From: Bosea sp. F3-2
GTDB taxonomy: Bacteria; Pseudomonadota; Alphaproteobacteria; Rhizobiales; Beijerinckiaceae
Reading direction: 5' to 3'
DNA length: 64,000 bases
Assembly (NCBI RefSeq): GCF_008253865.1
Contig: NZ_CP042331.1
Span: forward strand, 2,108,001 to 2,172,000
The translations under genes were made by a program, and so were the position numbers. Below are positions 7,300 through 16,817 of the stretch, piece after piece (positions within the stretch are counted from its first letter, which is position 1; each line of letters begins with the position of its first letter). The notes below the pieces were generated by a model, which saw only the letters and a program-made list of their open reading frames with translations, searched no databases and was not told the DNA's origin.

Positions 7300-9351
7300 T
7301 CACGCCCGATGGACCGCGATATCGAGCCAACCGAGGTCGTTTACCGTGAGCACATCGCGCTCGCCGACCAATACGGTGGTAGTTTCGGCTTCGATCAGAG
7401 CCGGTCCGGTGACGCTCGAACCAGGTTGCAGCGTCTCGAAGGCATAGACCGGAACCTCCACCTCTTCGTCGAGATAGATTTTGCGTCGTGCTTTGGGGAT
7501 TGGGGTGCCGGAACCTGCGATCGGCTGGCTTGCCTCAGAGATCCGCTGGACGTCTCCGACGGCGGAGACGCGTGCATTCACGAATACGACTTCCTGTCCC
7601 GGGGATGAATAGGTGTAGAGCTCTTCATGCTTGCGATGGAAGCGCTCCTCGATTTGCGTCACAAGATCCGGGGACTGGAAATCGATCCCCTCTAGATCCA
7701 CGTCGATCTCGAAGATCTGCTCGCCATAACGCATCTCGGAAGAGCGCTCGATCCTGACCGTCCCGTCGAACCAGCCCTGCATCCTGGCGCGCGCCGCTGT
7801 CTCCATCTCACCAAAGACGGCCTGAATGGCCGGAGCGTCCAGTGCACCAGATCCGATGCTGGTTCTGCCAATCTCGTATCGAAGATCACTAGCCAGCATG
7901 CCCCAGGCAGAAAGGACCGAAGCCGCAATCGGGACGATCACCCGCGGTATTTCGAGCTCTCTCGCAACTTCAACCGCATGGAGGCCGGCCGCGCCTCCAA
8001 AACTAACCATAGCGAAGCGCCTCGGGTCGACACCTCGGCGCAGCGTCATCAGCCTGATGCCGTCCGCCATCCCGAGGTTGACCATACGATATATTCCGGC
8101 CGCGGCCTGCTGGAGCGAGATGCCGAGAGCTTCAGCGATCTCGTTCACCGCTGCATCCGCGGCCGCGCTGTCCAGCTTGCGCCGTCCCCCCATGAAAGTG
8201 TCGGCGCCAAGATAGCCAAGCACCACGTTGGCGTCCGTCACCGTCGCCGATACACCGCCATTGCCGTAGCAAGCGGGGCCGGGCTGTGACCCCGCACTCG
8301 CTGGGCCGACGCTCAGAGTTCCCCCGGCATCGACTGCCGCAATTGATCCGCCGCCTGCGGCGATGCTGGCAATGTCTAGGCTACGGAGGGCGATGCGCTC
8401 GCCTGCCAGACCAGCATCTGCCGTCAACATCGCCCGACCATCCGCGATGAGTGAGATATCCGTGCTCGTCCCCCCCATATCGAAAGGAATGAGATCCGGG
8501 AGCCCGAGCAATTCGGCACTTCGGCGACATCCCGCGATACCACCCGCTGGGCCGGACAACACGGTGCCCGCAGCTAGACGCGACGCTTCCTCGATCGGAG
8601 CCATCCCGCCATGCGAGAGAATGATGAAGAGGCTTCCAGCAAAGCCGCCTTCCGCAAGCCGCTGCCCGAGATTGCCAAGATAGTGCTTTACGGCCGGTCC
8701 AACGTAACTGTTCACGACAGTAGTCGAGACCCGTTCAAACTCCTTGATCTGTGGCCACACGTCGCTGGAACGCGAGACGTAAATCTCGGGCAATGCCTGA
8801 CGGATCCGGTCGACCGTAGCTATCTCGTGAGCCGGATTGCGATAGGCGTGCAGATAGCAGACGGCGACGGAGGTGGCGCCGCTCGCACGGATCGCCTCTA
8901 TCGCCTTGTCCAGCGAATCGCCGTCGAGCGGAATTCGCACGATTCCGTCTGGCCCAATCCTCTCGTTGACGCCAAAGCGCATCTCACGGGGCACGAGGGG
9001 CGCAGGCGGCGGACTGCGAAGGTCATATCGGTTCCCCTTCAGCCCCTCGCGCATCTCCAGCACGTCGCGATGCCCGTCGGTCGTGAGCAGCGCGACCTTA
9101 GCGCCTTTGCGTTCAAGCAGTGCATTGGTGGCAACGGTCGTGCCGTGAACGAGACGGGTCGTGCTGGCGAGCAACGCAGAACGGTCGAGCCCAACCTTGC
9201 GTGCGAGATCCTCCAGGCCGTTCATAACCCCGACAGACTGATCTGCGGGCGTGGAAGGCGACTTTGCAAAATGAGCTTGCTGATCCGGACCGACCACCAC
9301 GAGATCCGTGAAGGTACCGCCAACGTCAATTCCGATCGTGTACATCGTCAA
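7300..9351 (-). CDS. Hydantoinase/oxoprolinase family subunit A (ATP-binding)
   Basis: A 683-residue HyuA-type protein beginning MTMYTIGIDVGGTFTDLVVV, the phosphate-1 loop of the ASKHA fold. It has the second nucleotide-binding part LIPFDMGGTSTDISLI and the AAGGGSIAAVD glycine-rich region. The start overlaps the stop of the HyuB gene (ATGA), so the pair is co-translated. These heterodimers hydrolyse a cyclic amide or imide (5-oxoproline, N-methylhydantoin, caprolactam) with ATP. In this operon the product would be an amino acid handed to the adjacent aminotransferase. Substrate cannot be read from sequence. Confidence 0.92.
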   Translation of the reverse strand: MTMYTIGIDVGGTFTDLVVVGPDQQAHFAKSPSTPADQSVGVMNGLEDLARKVGLDRSALLASTTRLVHGTTVATNALLERKGAKVALLTTDGHRDVLEMREGLKGNRYDLRSPPPAPLVPREMRFGVNERIGPDGIVRIPLDGDSLDKAIEAIRASGATSVAVCYLHAYRNPAHEIATVDRIRQALPEIYVSRSSDVWPQIKEFERVSTTVVNSYVGPAVKHYLGNLGQRLAEGGFAGSLFIILSHGGMAPIEEASRLAAGTVLSGPAGGIAGCRRSAELLGLPDLIPFDMGGTSTDISLIADGRAMLTADAGLAGERIALRSLDIASIAAGGGSIAAVDAGGTLSVGPASAGSQPGPACYGNGGVSATVTDANVVLGYLGADTFMGGRRKLDSAAADAAVNEIAEALGISLQQAAAGIYRMVNLGMADGIRLMTLRRGVDPRRFAMVSFGGAAGLHAVEVARELEIPRVIVPIAASVLSAWGMLASDLRYEIGRTSIGSGALDAPAIQAVFGEMETAARARMQGWFDGTVRIERSSEMRYGEQIFEIDVDLEGIDFQSPDLVTQIEERFHRKHEELYTYSSPGQEVVFVNARVSAVGDVQRISEASQPIAGSGTPIPKARRKIYLDEEVEVPVYAFETLQPGSSVTGPALIEAETTTVLVGERDVLTVNDLGWLDIAVHRA

Positions 9352-11009
9352 AGCCCCTTCCGGCCTTCCGAAATCAAATGCTGGAGCTGGTCGCGCGCAA
9401 TCGCTGCAGGGTTGCGCTTCTCGGGCGCTCCCCAGCCTCCGCCACCTGCAGAACGGATCTCCAGCACGTCGCCTGGCGAGAGCTTGATCCCGACCTCCTT
9501 GGTCTTCAGCGGACGGGGAGCCTTGCCGGGCGAAATCAAACGATAGCTATGCGGCTGGCCATCCTCTCCACCGAGAAGGCCGCACGAGCCGTGTCGAATG
9601 CCGTCGCCCGCCGTGTTGGCCATTGCCGTCTTGGCGATCTCGAGTTCAAGATCGAGGGAGACGCCGAGGCCGCCCCGATGCTGGCCGCGGCCTCCCGAGT
9701 CCGTGCGATATTCGTGATGCCGGAAATGCAGCGGGAAACGCACTTCCGCGACCTCGATCGATCCGAACTTGATTCCGCCGGCGCTGTGCCATTCGCCGAT
9801 CGATGACCAGCCGTCACCGTCCGGGGAGGCGCCGCCACCAGGTCGCGCCTGGAACAGGTGCCAGATGAACTCACGGCCGCTGCGGGGGTCCTCGCCTTGG
9901 ATTGCCACCCTGAAGCGACGGCTCCAGCCCGCCATGGCCCGATCCGGGCAGCAGGCCGAAAGCGCCTTCATGATCGCCTCGACGATCTCGTTGGAGGGGT
10001 GGCTTGTGCACATCGTCACGGGCCGTCCGGGATCAGCCCAAACGATCGTCCCCTGTTTCGCAATTAGTTTCAGAGGCCGCAGTGCACCGTCGTTCTTTGG
10101 TGTCTGCGGATCGATCAGATAAGCGAAGGCCATCGCTGCTGCGGCCTGGGTATTGGCATGCGACGAGTTCACAAAGCTATTGGCCTGCGGATCGGACTCA
10201 GTGAGATCAACCTCGATCTCGCTGCCCCGCTTCGTCACCTTGGCGGCGATGCGAATATTCTCTCTTCCCCGGCCGTCGTCGTCGAGGAAAGCTTCGCCAT
10301 GATAGACACCGTCCTTCCACGTCGAAACGACTGCACGGGCTTGTTGCTCAGCGGCGTCGAGGATGCTCTCCATAGCTGCGCGGACCATTTCCAGGCCAAA
10401 CTCGCCGAAGAGCTTCTCGAGGCGACGTTGTCCAAGGTGCGCAGCTCCGACCATCGCAGCGAGGTCGCCACGGAAGTCAGGCCCGTTCCGAACGTTAAGA
10501 GCCAACATGTCCAGCAGGTCGTCGCGCAGCTTGCCTGCTTCGTAGAGACGCAGTGGCGGCACACGGAGTCCTTCCTGCCAAATCTCCGTAGCCTCTGGAT
10601 TGTAGCCGCCGTGCGTCGCACCGCCGATGTCGCTTTGATGTGCACGAACGATCGTCCAGAGCACCCGCTCGCCATCGGCGAACACCGGGACGAAGGCCGT
10701 CAGATCGGGTAGGTGACTGCCGCCGCAGTATGGGTCGTTTAGGAGGAAAACGTCCCCTGGCGCGACATCCGAGAACCGCGCCTCGACAGCGCGCGTCGCC
10801 CACGGCAGTGCCCCGACATGAACCGGAATATGATCGGCCTGTGCGATCAGGCGGGAGCGCGTGTCGCAGATGCCGATCGAAAAATCGCGGCTGGAATTCA
10901 GAATCTGCGAATAGGAAGTCCGCAGCATTGCCTCGCCCATCTCGGCGACGATCGAGGAAAAGCGGTGTTGAACGACTGAACGCGTGATTGGATCGACCTT
11001 GGTCGACAT
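9348..11009 (-). CDS. Hydantoinase/oxoprolinase family subunit B
   Basis: A 553-residue HyuB-type protein starting MSTKVDPITRSVVQHRFSSI. It contains the family segments LIAQADHIPVHVGALPWA, FLLNDPYCGGSHLPDLTAF, and RAHQSDIGGATHGGYNP. The C-terminal glycine-rich segment SAGGGGWGAPEKRNP is also typical. It is the catalytic partner of the HyuA gene, which its stop codon overlaps. About 217 bases separate it from the livF gene upstream, without a clear terminator, so it is probably in the same long transcript. A second, divergent HyuB copy lies at 20729-22477. Confidence 0.92.
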   Translation of the reverse strand: MSTKVDPITRSVVQHRFSSIVAEMGEAMLRTSYSQILNSSRDFSIGICDTRSRLIAQADHIPVHVGALPWATRAVEARFSDVAPGDVFLLNDPYCGGSHLPDLTAFVPVFADGERVLWTIVRAHQSDIGGATHGGYNPEATEIWQEGLRVPPLRLYEAGKLRDDLLDMLALNVRNGPDFRGDLAAMVGAAHLGQRRLEKLFGEFGLEMVRAAMESILDAAEQQARAVVSTWKDGVYHGEAFLDDDGRGRENIRIAAKVTKRGSEIEVDLTESDPQANSFVNSSHANTQAAAAMAFAYLIDPQTPKNDGALRPLKLIAKQGTIVWADPGRPVTMCTSHPSNEIVEAIMKALSACCPDRAMAGWSRRFRVAIQGEDPRSGREFIWHLFQARPGGGASPDGDGWSSIGEWHSAGGIKFGSIEVAEVRFPLHFRHHEYRTDSGGRGQHRGGLGVSLDLELEIAKTAMANTAGDGIRHGSCGLLGGEDGQPHSYRLISPGKAPRPLKTKEVGIKLSPGDVLEIRSAGGGGWGAPEKRNPAAIARDQLQHLISEGRKGL

Positions 11010-11226
11010 CGGGACACCTTCCGATTGGCAGCAAGCCTCCGCGCCGCGCCCTGAAGCGCCGCGGGGTTATGCGCAGGGAGAAAATGAATTTCGGGATCTA
11101 GATGCTACATCGTCGGCGTTGCCGCTCTTGATGCCGTCTGTGCGTTGCGATCTGCCCCGCCCGACTGATTAGGGGGGCAGCCACAATAAAAACGGTTGGA
11201 ATTGTCGTCGGCATGGCGCTCGCTCC

Positions 11227-11934
11227 TCACCGACCCAAATAGGCCTCTCGGACCCGCGGATCCTGCCTCAGTTGCTCGGCGCTGCCTTCCAGGACAACGT
11301 GCCCGGTTTCCAGCACGTAACCCCGGTCGGCTACGGCGAGCGCCAGGACCGTATTCTGCTCGACTACCAGGATAGTCAGGCCGGCGGCGGCGATGATCCT
11401 GATCCGCTCGTAAACCTCCTCTGCCAGCCTTGGGGCTAAGCCGAGAGACGGTTCATCAAGCAGGAGGAGGCGCGGGCGCGCCATGATGGCTCGACCAATC
11501 GCCAGCATCTGTTGTTCGCCACCAGACAGGGACCAACCAAGTTGACGCCGCCGCTCCTTGAGACGAGGGAAAAGGTCAAAGACGCGATCGAGATCGCTCG
11601 ACGGCGATTGCCCCCATCTGCGCCAAGGTGTCGTCCCGAGCACGAGGTTTTCCTCGACAGTCAGGCCAGGGAAGATCCTTCGGCCCTCTGGCGCATGGGC
11701 AATGCCCATCATCACGCGCTTGTTGCTCGAACGGCCGGCGAGATCCTCGCCGTCGAATTTTAACGTTCCGGATTTTGGGCTATTCAGGCCAGATATGGCC
11801 CGAAGGAGAGTGGTTTTGCCGGCGCCATTTGCGCCGATGAGCGCTACCGTTTCGGAAGCCCCGATACGGATCGAGACCTCGTTGAGCGCGATACTGCCGC
11901 CGTACGCGACAACTAGCTTATCAGTCGCGAGCAT
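11227..11934 (-). CDS. livF: Branched-chain amino acid-type ABC transporter ATP-binding protein (LivF)
   Basis: A 235-residue ATPase starting MLATDKLVVAYGG. The Walker A motif is GANGAGKTT, the signature LSGGEQQML and Walker B RLLLLDEPSLGLAP. The short C-terminus ending REAYLGR is typical of LivF. The start overlaps the 3' end of livG by 14 bases. It pairs with LivG on the cytoplasmic face of the LivH-LivM permease. This five-gene importer heads the operon with the HyuAB, aminotransferase and BKACE genes, so it probably imports their substrate and not leucine. Confidence 0.93.
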   Translation of the reverse strand: MLATDKLVVAYGGSIALNEVSIRIGASETVALIGANGAGKTTLLRAISGLNSPKSGTLKFDGEDLAGRSSNKRVMMGIAHAPEGRRIFPGLTVEENLVLGTTPWRRWGQSPSSDLDRVFDLFPRLKERRRQLGWSLSGGEQQMLAIGRAIMARPRLLLLDEPSLGLAPRLAEEVYERIRIIAAAGLTILVVEQNTVLALAVADRGYVLETGHVVLEGSAEQLRQDPRVREAYLGR

Positions 11935-12658
11935 TGGCGTAGCCTTCCCCCAGGTACGCGGAAAGAACGGCCGGATTCGACTGAATTTCCGCCGGGCTGC
12001 CTTCGGCAATCTTGCTGCCGAAGTTGAGCACGAGGATGCGTTGAGCCAACCTCATGACCATGCCCATGTTGTGCTCAATGAGGACAACGGCCAGTTCATG
12101 CCGCTCCCGCAGCGCTGTTAGACGTTGCATAAGCAGTTCGACCTCACCGGAATTCAGCCCCGCCGCCGGCTCGTCCAGGAGTAGAACCTTCGGTTGGCAA
12201 GCCAGCGCTCGGCACAGTTCAACCATTCGGCGCTGACCGTAAGAAAGGGCTCCAATCGGCCTGTCAGAGACGTTGCTAAGTCCCATTGAAGCAAGGATTG
12301 CGAGCGAGTCCTCTCGCAGCTGGCGATCACCGCGCTTGCCCCGTATCGCCGCACCGGTCATGACGTTTTCGATGACCGAAAGACGCGTAAACAGGCGTCC
12401 ATGCTGGAACGTCCGACCGAGACCGGACCGGACCCGATCATGTGTGTACGCTTGGGTGATGTCATTTCCAGAGAGGAAGACTTTACCCGCAGAGGGTGGG
12501 GTCAGGCCCGTTAGCACGTTGAGGAACGTCGATTTCCCGGCGCCGTTTGGCCCAATCACCGCTACGAATTCGCCAGAGCCGACGGTGAAGTCGACATCTG
12601 TAAGGGCCATTAGACCGCCATATCGTTTGGAGATGTTGGAGGCTGCAAGCAGGGTCAT
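11921..12658 (-). CDS. livG: Branched-chain amino acid-type ABC transporter ATP-binding protein (LivG)
   Basis: A 245-residue ATPase. The chosen start MTLLAASNISKRYGG overlaps the livM stop in an ATGA arrangement; the much longer open frame upstream lies over livM and is not real. Walker A is GPNGAGKST, the signature LSYGQRRMVELCRAL and Walker B VLLLDEPAAGLN. The LivG-specific tail NPAVLSAYLGEGY is present. It works with LivF to power the LivHM permease of the same operon. Confidence 0.93.
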   Translation of the reverse strand: MTLLAASNISKRYGGLMALTDVDFTVGSGEFVAVIGPNGAGKSTFLNVLTGLTPPSAGKVFLSGNDITQAYTHDRVRSGLGRTFQHGRLFTRLSVIENVMTGAAIRGKRGDRQLREDSLAILASMGLSNVSDRPIGALSYGQRRMVELCRALACQPKVLLLDEPAAGLNSGEVELLMQRLTALRERHELAVVLIEHNMGMVMRLAQRILVLNFGSKIAEGSPAEIQSNPAVLSAYLGEGYANARD

Positions 12659-13608
12659 GGCGTTGCGCCTCCTTGTTCGCGCCGACCTCGCAGACGGGCG
12701 ACGAGACCGACAAGTCCAGTCGGAAGGAAAATCAGGATGGCCAGCAACATCAGACCGAAGAACGCGAGATACGCATTCCCCAGGAAGCGAAGCCATTCCG
12801 GCAAAAACGTCAGCAGAGCCGCGCCGATGATTGCGCCCGCGACGGTCCCCTCTCCACCAACAATGAGCATTGCCAAGTAGACGATTGAGTGGGCGTAGCT
12901 GAAATCCTCGGGCGCGACGAAGCGAACGTGCGTGGCGAAAAGCGATCCTGCGAGAGCTGCCAAAGCGGCAGAAATACAGAGCGCAGTGATTTTGATGCGG
13001 GTAACGTCGATGCCAGTCATGCGCGCGGCGATCTCGTCGTCGCGGACCGCCATCATTGCCCGGCCAAGAGCCGACTTTTGTAGCAGCACTGCGCCGGCGG
13101 CGCATACCGCCAGGAACATGACGCCGAGCCATAGGAAGCGTTGCTCGCTGTTGAAGGCGAAGCTACCGAGGTGGAGATCGGAAATGTTGGAAATGCCGTT
13201 AGTGCCACCGGTCAATTGGACCCAGTTCGTGAGCACGATGGTGAAGCTGACATTTAGGCCTAGCGTCGCGAGTGCGAGGTAGTGCCCACGCAAGCGAAGC
13301 AGCGGAAAGCCGATGAGAGCTGCAAAACCAATCGTGACTACAATGGCCACAGGTATGGCGAGCCAACCCGACCATCCAAGGGAAGTAGTCAGGATAGCGA
13401 GAGTATAAGCACCCATCCCAACAAAGGCCGCATGTCCAAGTGAGATGAGCCCCGTTAGCCCGAATGCCACATTAAATCCGATCACCGCGATCGCGGAGAT
13501 CACCGAGATATTCAGCAAGCGAAGTCGATAATCCGTCAGGACAAAAGACAACAGCCCGCCGAGAAGAAGGATCGCCAATGGGAGAAAGAGGCTATCGTAG
13601 CGGCGCAC
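12655..13608 (-). CDS. livM: ABC transporter permease (LivM)
   Basis: A 317-residue membrane protein with about eight to ten hydrophobic segments. It begins MRRYDSLFLPLAILLLGGLLSFVL. GLTGLISLGHAAFVGMGAYT and the loop GRAMMAVRDDEIAARMTGIDVTRIK are the LivM signatures that contact the ATPase. It ends in a basic tail and overlaps livG. With LivH it forms the transmembrane channel of the first Liv importer. No unusual features. Confidence 0.92.
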   Translation of the reverse strand: MRRYDSLFLPLAILLLGGLLSFVLTDYRLRLLNISVISAIAVIGFNVAFGLTGLISLGHAAFVGMGAYTLAILTTSLGWSGWLAIPVAIVVTIGFAALIGFPLLRLRGHYLALATLGLNVSFTIVLTNWVQLTGGTNGISNISDLHLGSFAFNSEQRFLWLGVMFLAVCAAGAVLLQKSALGRAMMAVRDDEIAARMTGIDVTRIKITALCISAALAALAGSLFATHVRFVAPEDFSYAHSIVYLAMLIVGGEGTVAGAIIGAALLTFLPEWLRFLGNAYLAFFGLMLLAILIFLPTGLVGLVARLRGRREQGGATP

Positions 13609-13612
13609 GAGA

Positions 13613-14488
13613 CTAACCCCTATCCTGGATGCGCTCGCCGAAAACGCCTTGCGGGCGCACGAGCAAGAACAGGATCATCACGACGAAGGCGATGAGATCC
13701 TTGTAGGCGGACGAGATGTACGACGCTCCCAGGAGCTCCGTGAGTCCGACGAAGAGGCCGCCAGCGATTGCGCCCGGAAGGCTCCCGAAACCGCCGATGA
13801 TCGTTGCGGCAAACGCTTTCAGAGCAATCGGGTCGCCCATATTCACATCGGCGAACCACATCGGGCCGAGAAGGAGACCCGCAATGCCAGCGAGAACCGC
13901 CGCGAGGACCCAGGACAACACCAACAATACGTTGACGTTCAGGCCCATCAGGAGAGCGGCTTCGGTGTCTTGGGCCACGGCTCGCATGCCAATGCCCAAG
14001 GCGGTCTTGTAGAAGAGCAGCCAGATTAATCCCACGAGCACGCCGGTAACGACGACGACCATGGCAGCGTGAGCCGTGATCGCGGCGCCTGCGATATCGA
14101 ATGTGATCCCATCCAAGGGCGAGGCAAGGCGGAACGGCCAGGAGCCGAAGCCGAGTAGCGCCGCATTTTGCATGACGATGCTGACGGCCACAGTCCCGAT
14201 GATGACTGTAGCGACGGGACTATTTCGCAGCGGCATATACACAGCGGCGAAAAAGAGAGCCCCGAAGCCTGCCATAGCGATGAGCGCCGCCGCGTAGCCA
14301 ACTGGCAGGGAGAGCCCAAGGTTCGACAACATCGCCACGCCGGCAAATGTCCCGAACATGACAAACTGGCCCGCGGCAAAATTTACCACGCCCGTTGCCG
14401 AGTAGACGATAACGAACCCGATCGCCGCGAGCGCATAAACGCTGCCCAGCGCAAGTCCATTCACTAGTAGTTGGATGAAATCGGCCAT
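13613..14488 (-). CDS. livH: ABC transporter permease (LivH)
   Basis: A 291-residue inner-membrane permease starting MADFIQLLVNGLALGSVYALAAIG; the 20-residue in-frame extension upstream is not hydrophobic and was left out. GVVNFAAGQFVMFGTF and LGIGMRAVAQDTEAALLMGLNV are typical of LivH. The spacing to livM is only four bases. It partners LivM in the importer whose binding protein is encoded just upstream. Confidence 0.92.
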   Translation of the reverse strand: MADFIQLLVNGLALGSVYALAAIGFVIVYSATGVVNFAAGQFVMFGTFAGVAMLSNLGLSLPVGYAAALIAMAGFGALFFAAVYMPLRNSPVATVIIGTVAVSIVMQNAALLGFGSWPFRLASPLDGITFDIAGAAITAHAAMVVVVTGVLVGLIWLLFYKTALGIGMRAVAQDTEAALLMGLNVNVLLVLSWVLAAVLAGIAGLLLGPMWFADVNMGDPIALKAFAATIIGGFGSLPGAIAGGLFVGLTELLGASYISSAYKDLIAFVVMILFLLVRPQGVFGERIQDRG

Positions 14489-14600
14489 TGTCCGCTCGTT
14501 TGTGCGATCCTGGGGATCGAGAGGTCCGCAGACTCGCCCGGCGATCACGCCGGGCGCCGCAGATGTTGCACAGCGCGTCGCCGTCGAAGTCTCAACTGTC

Positions 14601-15746
14601 TCAGTTGATCTTGATGGTTTTGACGAGTTCGAGTTCTTTGGTACCCGGCTTCGCTTTGACGACGGCCAGATCGAACACCCCGTTGCCCTTCTCGTCGAAG
14701 CTGTAGACGTGGCCGATACCCTGCCAGTTGCGAAGCGCAGCTAGCCAGTCGCGCAGCGCCTTTGGCTCAAGACCAACCTTGCGCATTCCCTCGGCCATGA
14801 TCAGAGCGCCGTCGTAGTAAGCGAGACCATAGGGGTCGGGATCGATTCCGAACGTCTTCTTGTACCGATCGATGAAATCTTTCATGCGATCGCCTGCGCT
14901 GACATCCATATGCGCATCGACGACGCCCCAGACATTCTCTAGATCGCTTGCCGAAATCAGCTGCATCACCGCCGGAACAAGAGCCGATGACGACGTTACC
15001 AGCGGCAGCTTCAAACCGAGCATCTTTGCTTGGCGGAGAAAAAGCGCGCCGTCCTGCGGATAGTTAAAGAGGAGGATCACATCCGCGCCCTTGCCGCGAA
15101 GGCTGATGATCTGGGCCGAGAAATCCTTGTCCGTCTGACCGTAGGCTTCCATGCCGACAATAGGCGTACCAAGTGCTTCGAATTGCTTCGCGGCAACCTG
15201 CGCACCGCCTTGACCGAAGTCATTCTGGATGAAGATGATGCCGGGCTTCTTCGCCTTGAGGAGTTGTGCCGCTTCTACCATGCCGCGGGCTGAGACGAGA
15301 TCGGCTGGGCGAACGCGGAACATCCATTCGTTGCCAGCCTCAGCAATCACGTCAGCTCCGCCAGCATACATAACCGGGGCCGCGACTTTCTTGACCTCTG
15401 GCGACACAGCCAAGTTTTGCGTCGAGTAGCTGGAAAGGAAGTAGAACGGCGACTTCACCTCCTGCGCCAGCTTCATGAATGCATTTACGGCAGTGCCATT
15501 CGAAGCCTGCGTGTCTTCAAAGACAATTTTGATCTTCCGCCCATTGATACCGCCAGCTGCATTGATGTCCTTCTCAGCCATCTGCAGAGCATTGTGATAT
15601 TGCTTTCCCGTCAGGGAGAGCGGGCCGGTGATCGGCACAGTCGCGCCGATTGTAATGTCGCCCTGCTGCGCCATCGCACCGAAACCGCCCAGAGGCAGAA
15701 CGGTGGCTGCGAGCATTCCCTTCAGCATTTGCCGCTTGGTTGTCAT
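14601..15746 (-). CDS. ABC transporter periplasmic substrate-binding protein (LivK type)
   Basis: A 381-residue periplasmic binding protein of the branched-chain amino acid (peripla_BP_6) class. The N-terminus MTTKRQMLKGMLAATVLPLGGFGAMAQ is a signal peptide with twin-basic, Tat-like character. The mature start GDITIGATVPITGPLSLTGKQYHNAL is standard. The body keeps the two-lobed pattern, for example QNDFGQGGAQVAAKQFEALG. It is the first gene of the long minus-strand operon and is divergent from the IclR gene at 15898. The ligand is unknown; operon context suggests an amino acid-like or cyclic amide compound. Confidence 0.92.
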   Translation of the reverse strand: MTTKRQMLKGMLAATVLPLGGFGAMAQQGDITIGATVPITGPLSLTGKQYHNALQMAEKDINAAGGINGRKIKIVFEDTQASNGTAVNAFMKLAQEVKSPFYFLSSYSTQNLAVSPEVKKVAAPVMYAGGADVIAEAGNEWMFRVRPADLVSARGMVEAAQLLKAKKPGIIFIQNDFGQGGAQVAAKQFEALGTPIVGMEAYGQTDKDFSAQIISLRGKGADVILLFNYPQDGALFLRQAKMLGLKLPLVTSSSALVPAVMQLISASDLENVWGVVDAHMDVSAGDRMKDFIDRYKKTFGIDPDPYGLAYYDGALIMAEGMRKVGLEPKALRDWLAALRNWQGIGHVYSFDEKGNGVFDLAVVKAKPGTKELELVKTIKIN

Positions 15747-15801
15747 GAGCTGTTCCCCTTTTCGTCGAACGAACGCGCCTCAAAGACGCCTAACGATCCG
15801 C

Positions 15802-15824
15802 TTGACTCGTTCCGATTTTCGGAA
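15802..15824. promoter_or_regulatory. Probable IclR operator and promoter in the divergent gap
   Basis: TTCCGA (15810-15815), TTT, TCGGAA (15819-15824) is a perfect palindrome. It lies 64 bases upstream of the binding-protein start and 74 bases upstream of the IclR start. A TTGACT hexamer (15802-15807) precedes it on the plus strand. IclR-family proteins commonly bind TTCCG/CGGAA-type palindromes, so this is the likely control site for both directions. Confidence 0.6.
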
Positions 15825-15897
15825 TAACATCCCGTAAATCGAGATAACTTAGACACCTCCTCGTTGGGTTGTCAATATTCGGTTAAGGGGAAGAGTG

Positions 15898-16680
15898 ATG
15901 GCTTACGACAAGGATCAGGATGGACCGCTGGAGCGTTACTTGCGGCTGTTGGAGCTCATTGCAGCCTTCCCGGATCGCTTGGCTCTCGCGGACGTCGCCA
16001 CTTTGTCCGATCTCCCCAAAACAACGGCGCACAGGCTGTTGAAGGGCCTCGTCAAAGCCGACCTCGCAATTGGCGGACAGGGCGGCCGGGCCTATTCAAT
16101 CGGTCCACGACTATCCCGCATTCTGCACGCGACGGCGGATACAGGATGGCTTGAAACGATCGCACGTCCGATCCTTAGCAATTTGGCAGAAGTGTCTGGC
16201 GAAGCTTGCTATTTGACCAAACTGGTCGACAGCCGCGTATTCGTAGCGGCATCAGAAGCCCCAGAGGTTCGGTGGCGCAGCTACGTGCAGCCCGGCCACG
16301 AGATGCCCCCCCATGCAGCGGCCAGCGCGAAGGCAATCATTGCCTATCAGCCGGAAGACTTGGTTGCGCGCGCCCTGTCAGCCGACCTTCCCAAGCTCAC
16401 CGCCAATACGTGCAACGATCCAGAGTGGATTCACGAGGAGTATGCCCGGGTGCGTGAGCGCGGACACGCGACGTGCATCGGCGAGGTCGATGAGGGGTTG
16501 GCGGCTATCGCCGCGCCAGTTCTGCAGCGCGACGGCCTCGTGCTCTACGCCGTCGGCATGTCCGGCCCCCTGCAGAGACTGATGGGAAACAACCTGGAGC
16601 AGAATATTTCTGCGCTCTCCGAATGTGCGGCATTGCTGGCGCGGAAGCTTTCATTCGGCGCCAAATTGGCCTCAGCATAG
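15898..16680 (+). CDS. IclR-family transcriptional regulator
   Basis: A 260-residue regulator. I chose the ATG at 15898, which follows AGGGGA; a GTG three bases earlier is possible. The N-terminal winged helix covers residues about 12-75 (LERYLRLLELIAAFPDRLALADVATL, then LPKTTAHRLLKGLVKADL). The C-terminal GAF-like effector domain contains PPHAAASAKAIIAYQ and CIGEVDEGLAAIAAPV, both characteristic. It is divergent from the Liv/HyuAB/aminotransferase operon and probably senses a pathway compound. The palindrome in the shared gap is its likely binding site. Confidence 0.92.
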   Translation: MAYDKDQDGPLERYLRLLELIAAFPDRLALADVATLSDLPKTTAHRLLKGLVKADLAIGGQGGRAYSIGPRLSRILHATADTGWLETIARPILSNLAEVSGEACYLTKLVDSRVFVAASEAPEVRWRSYVQPGHEMPPHAAASAKAIIAYQPEDLVARALSADLPKLTANTCNDPEWIHEEYARVRERGHATCIGEVDEGLAAIAAPVLQRDGLVLYAVGMSGPLQRLMGNNLEQNISALSECAALLARKLSFGAKLASA

Positions 16681-16817
16681 CCTACGTTCTTCCGAAGCGT
16701 GCGCCGAAGCCAACCAGAGTAGGTTTCAGGTTTGCCGCCTGTTGCTCGAAGCATCGTTATGATTGTGAGCTCACCCGCGATGTTCAATGTTGCCCCTGTG
16801 AGAGGCGGTTCCAGACG

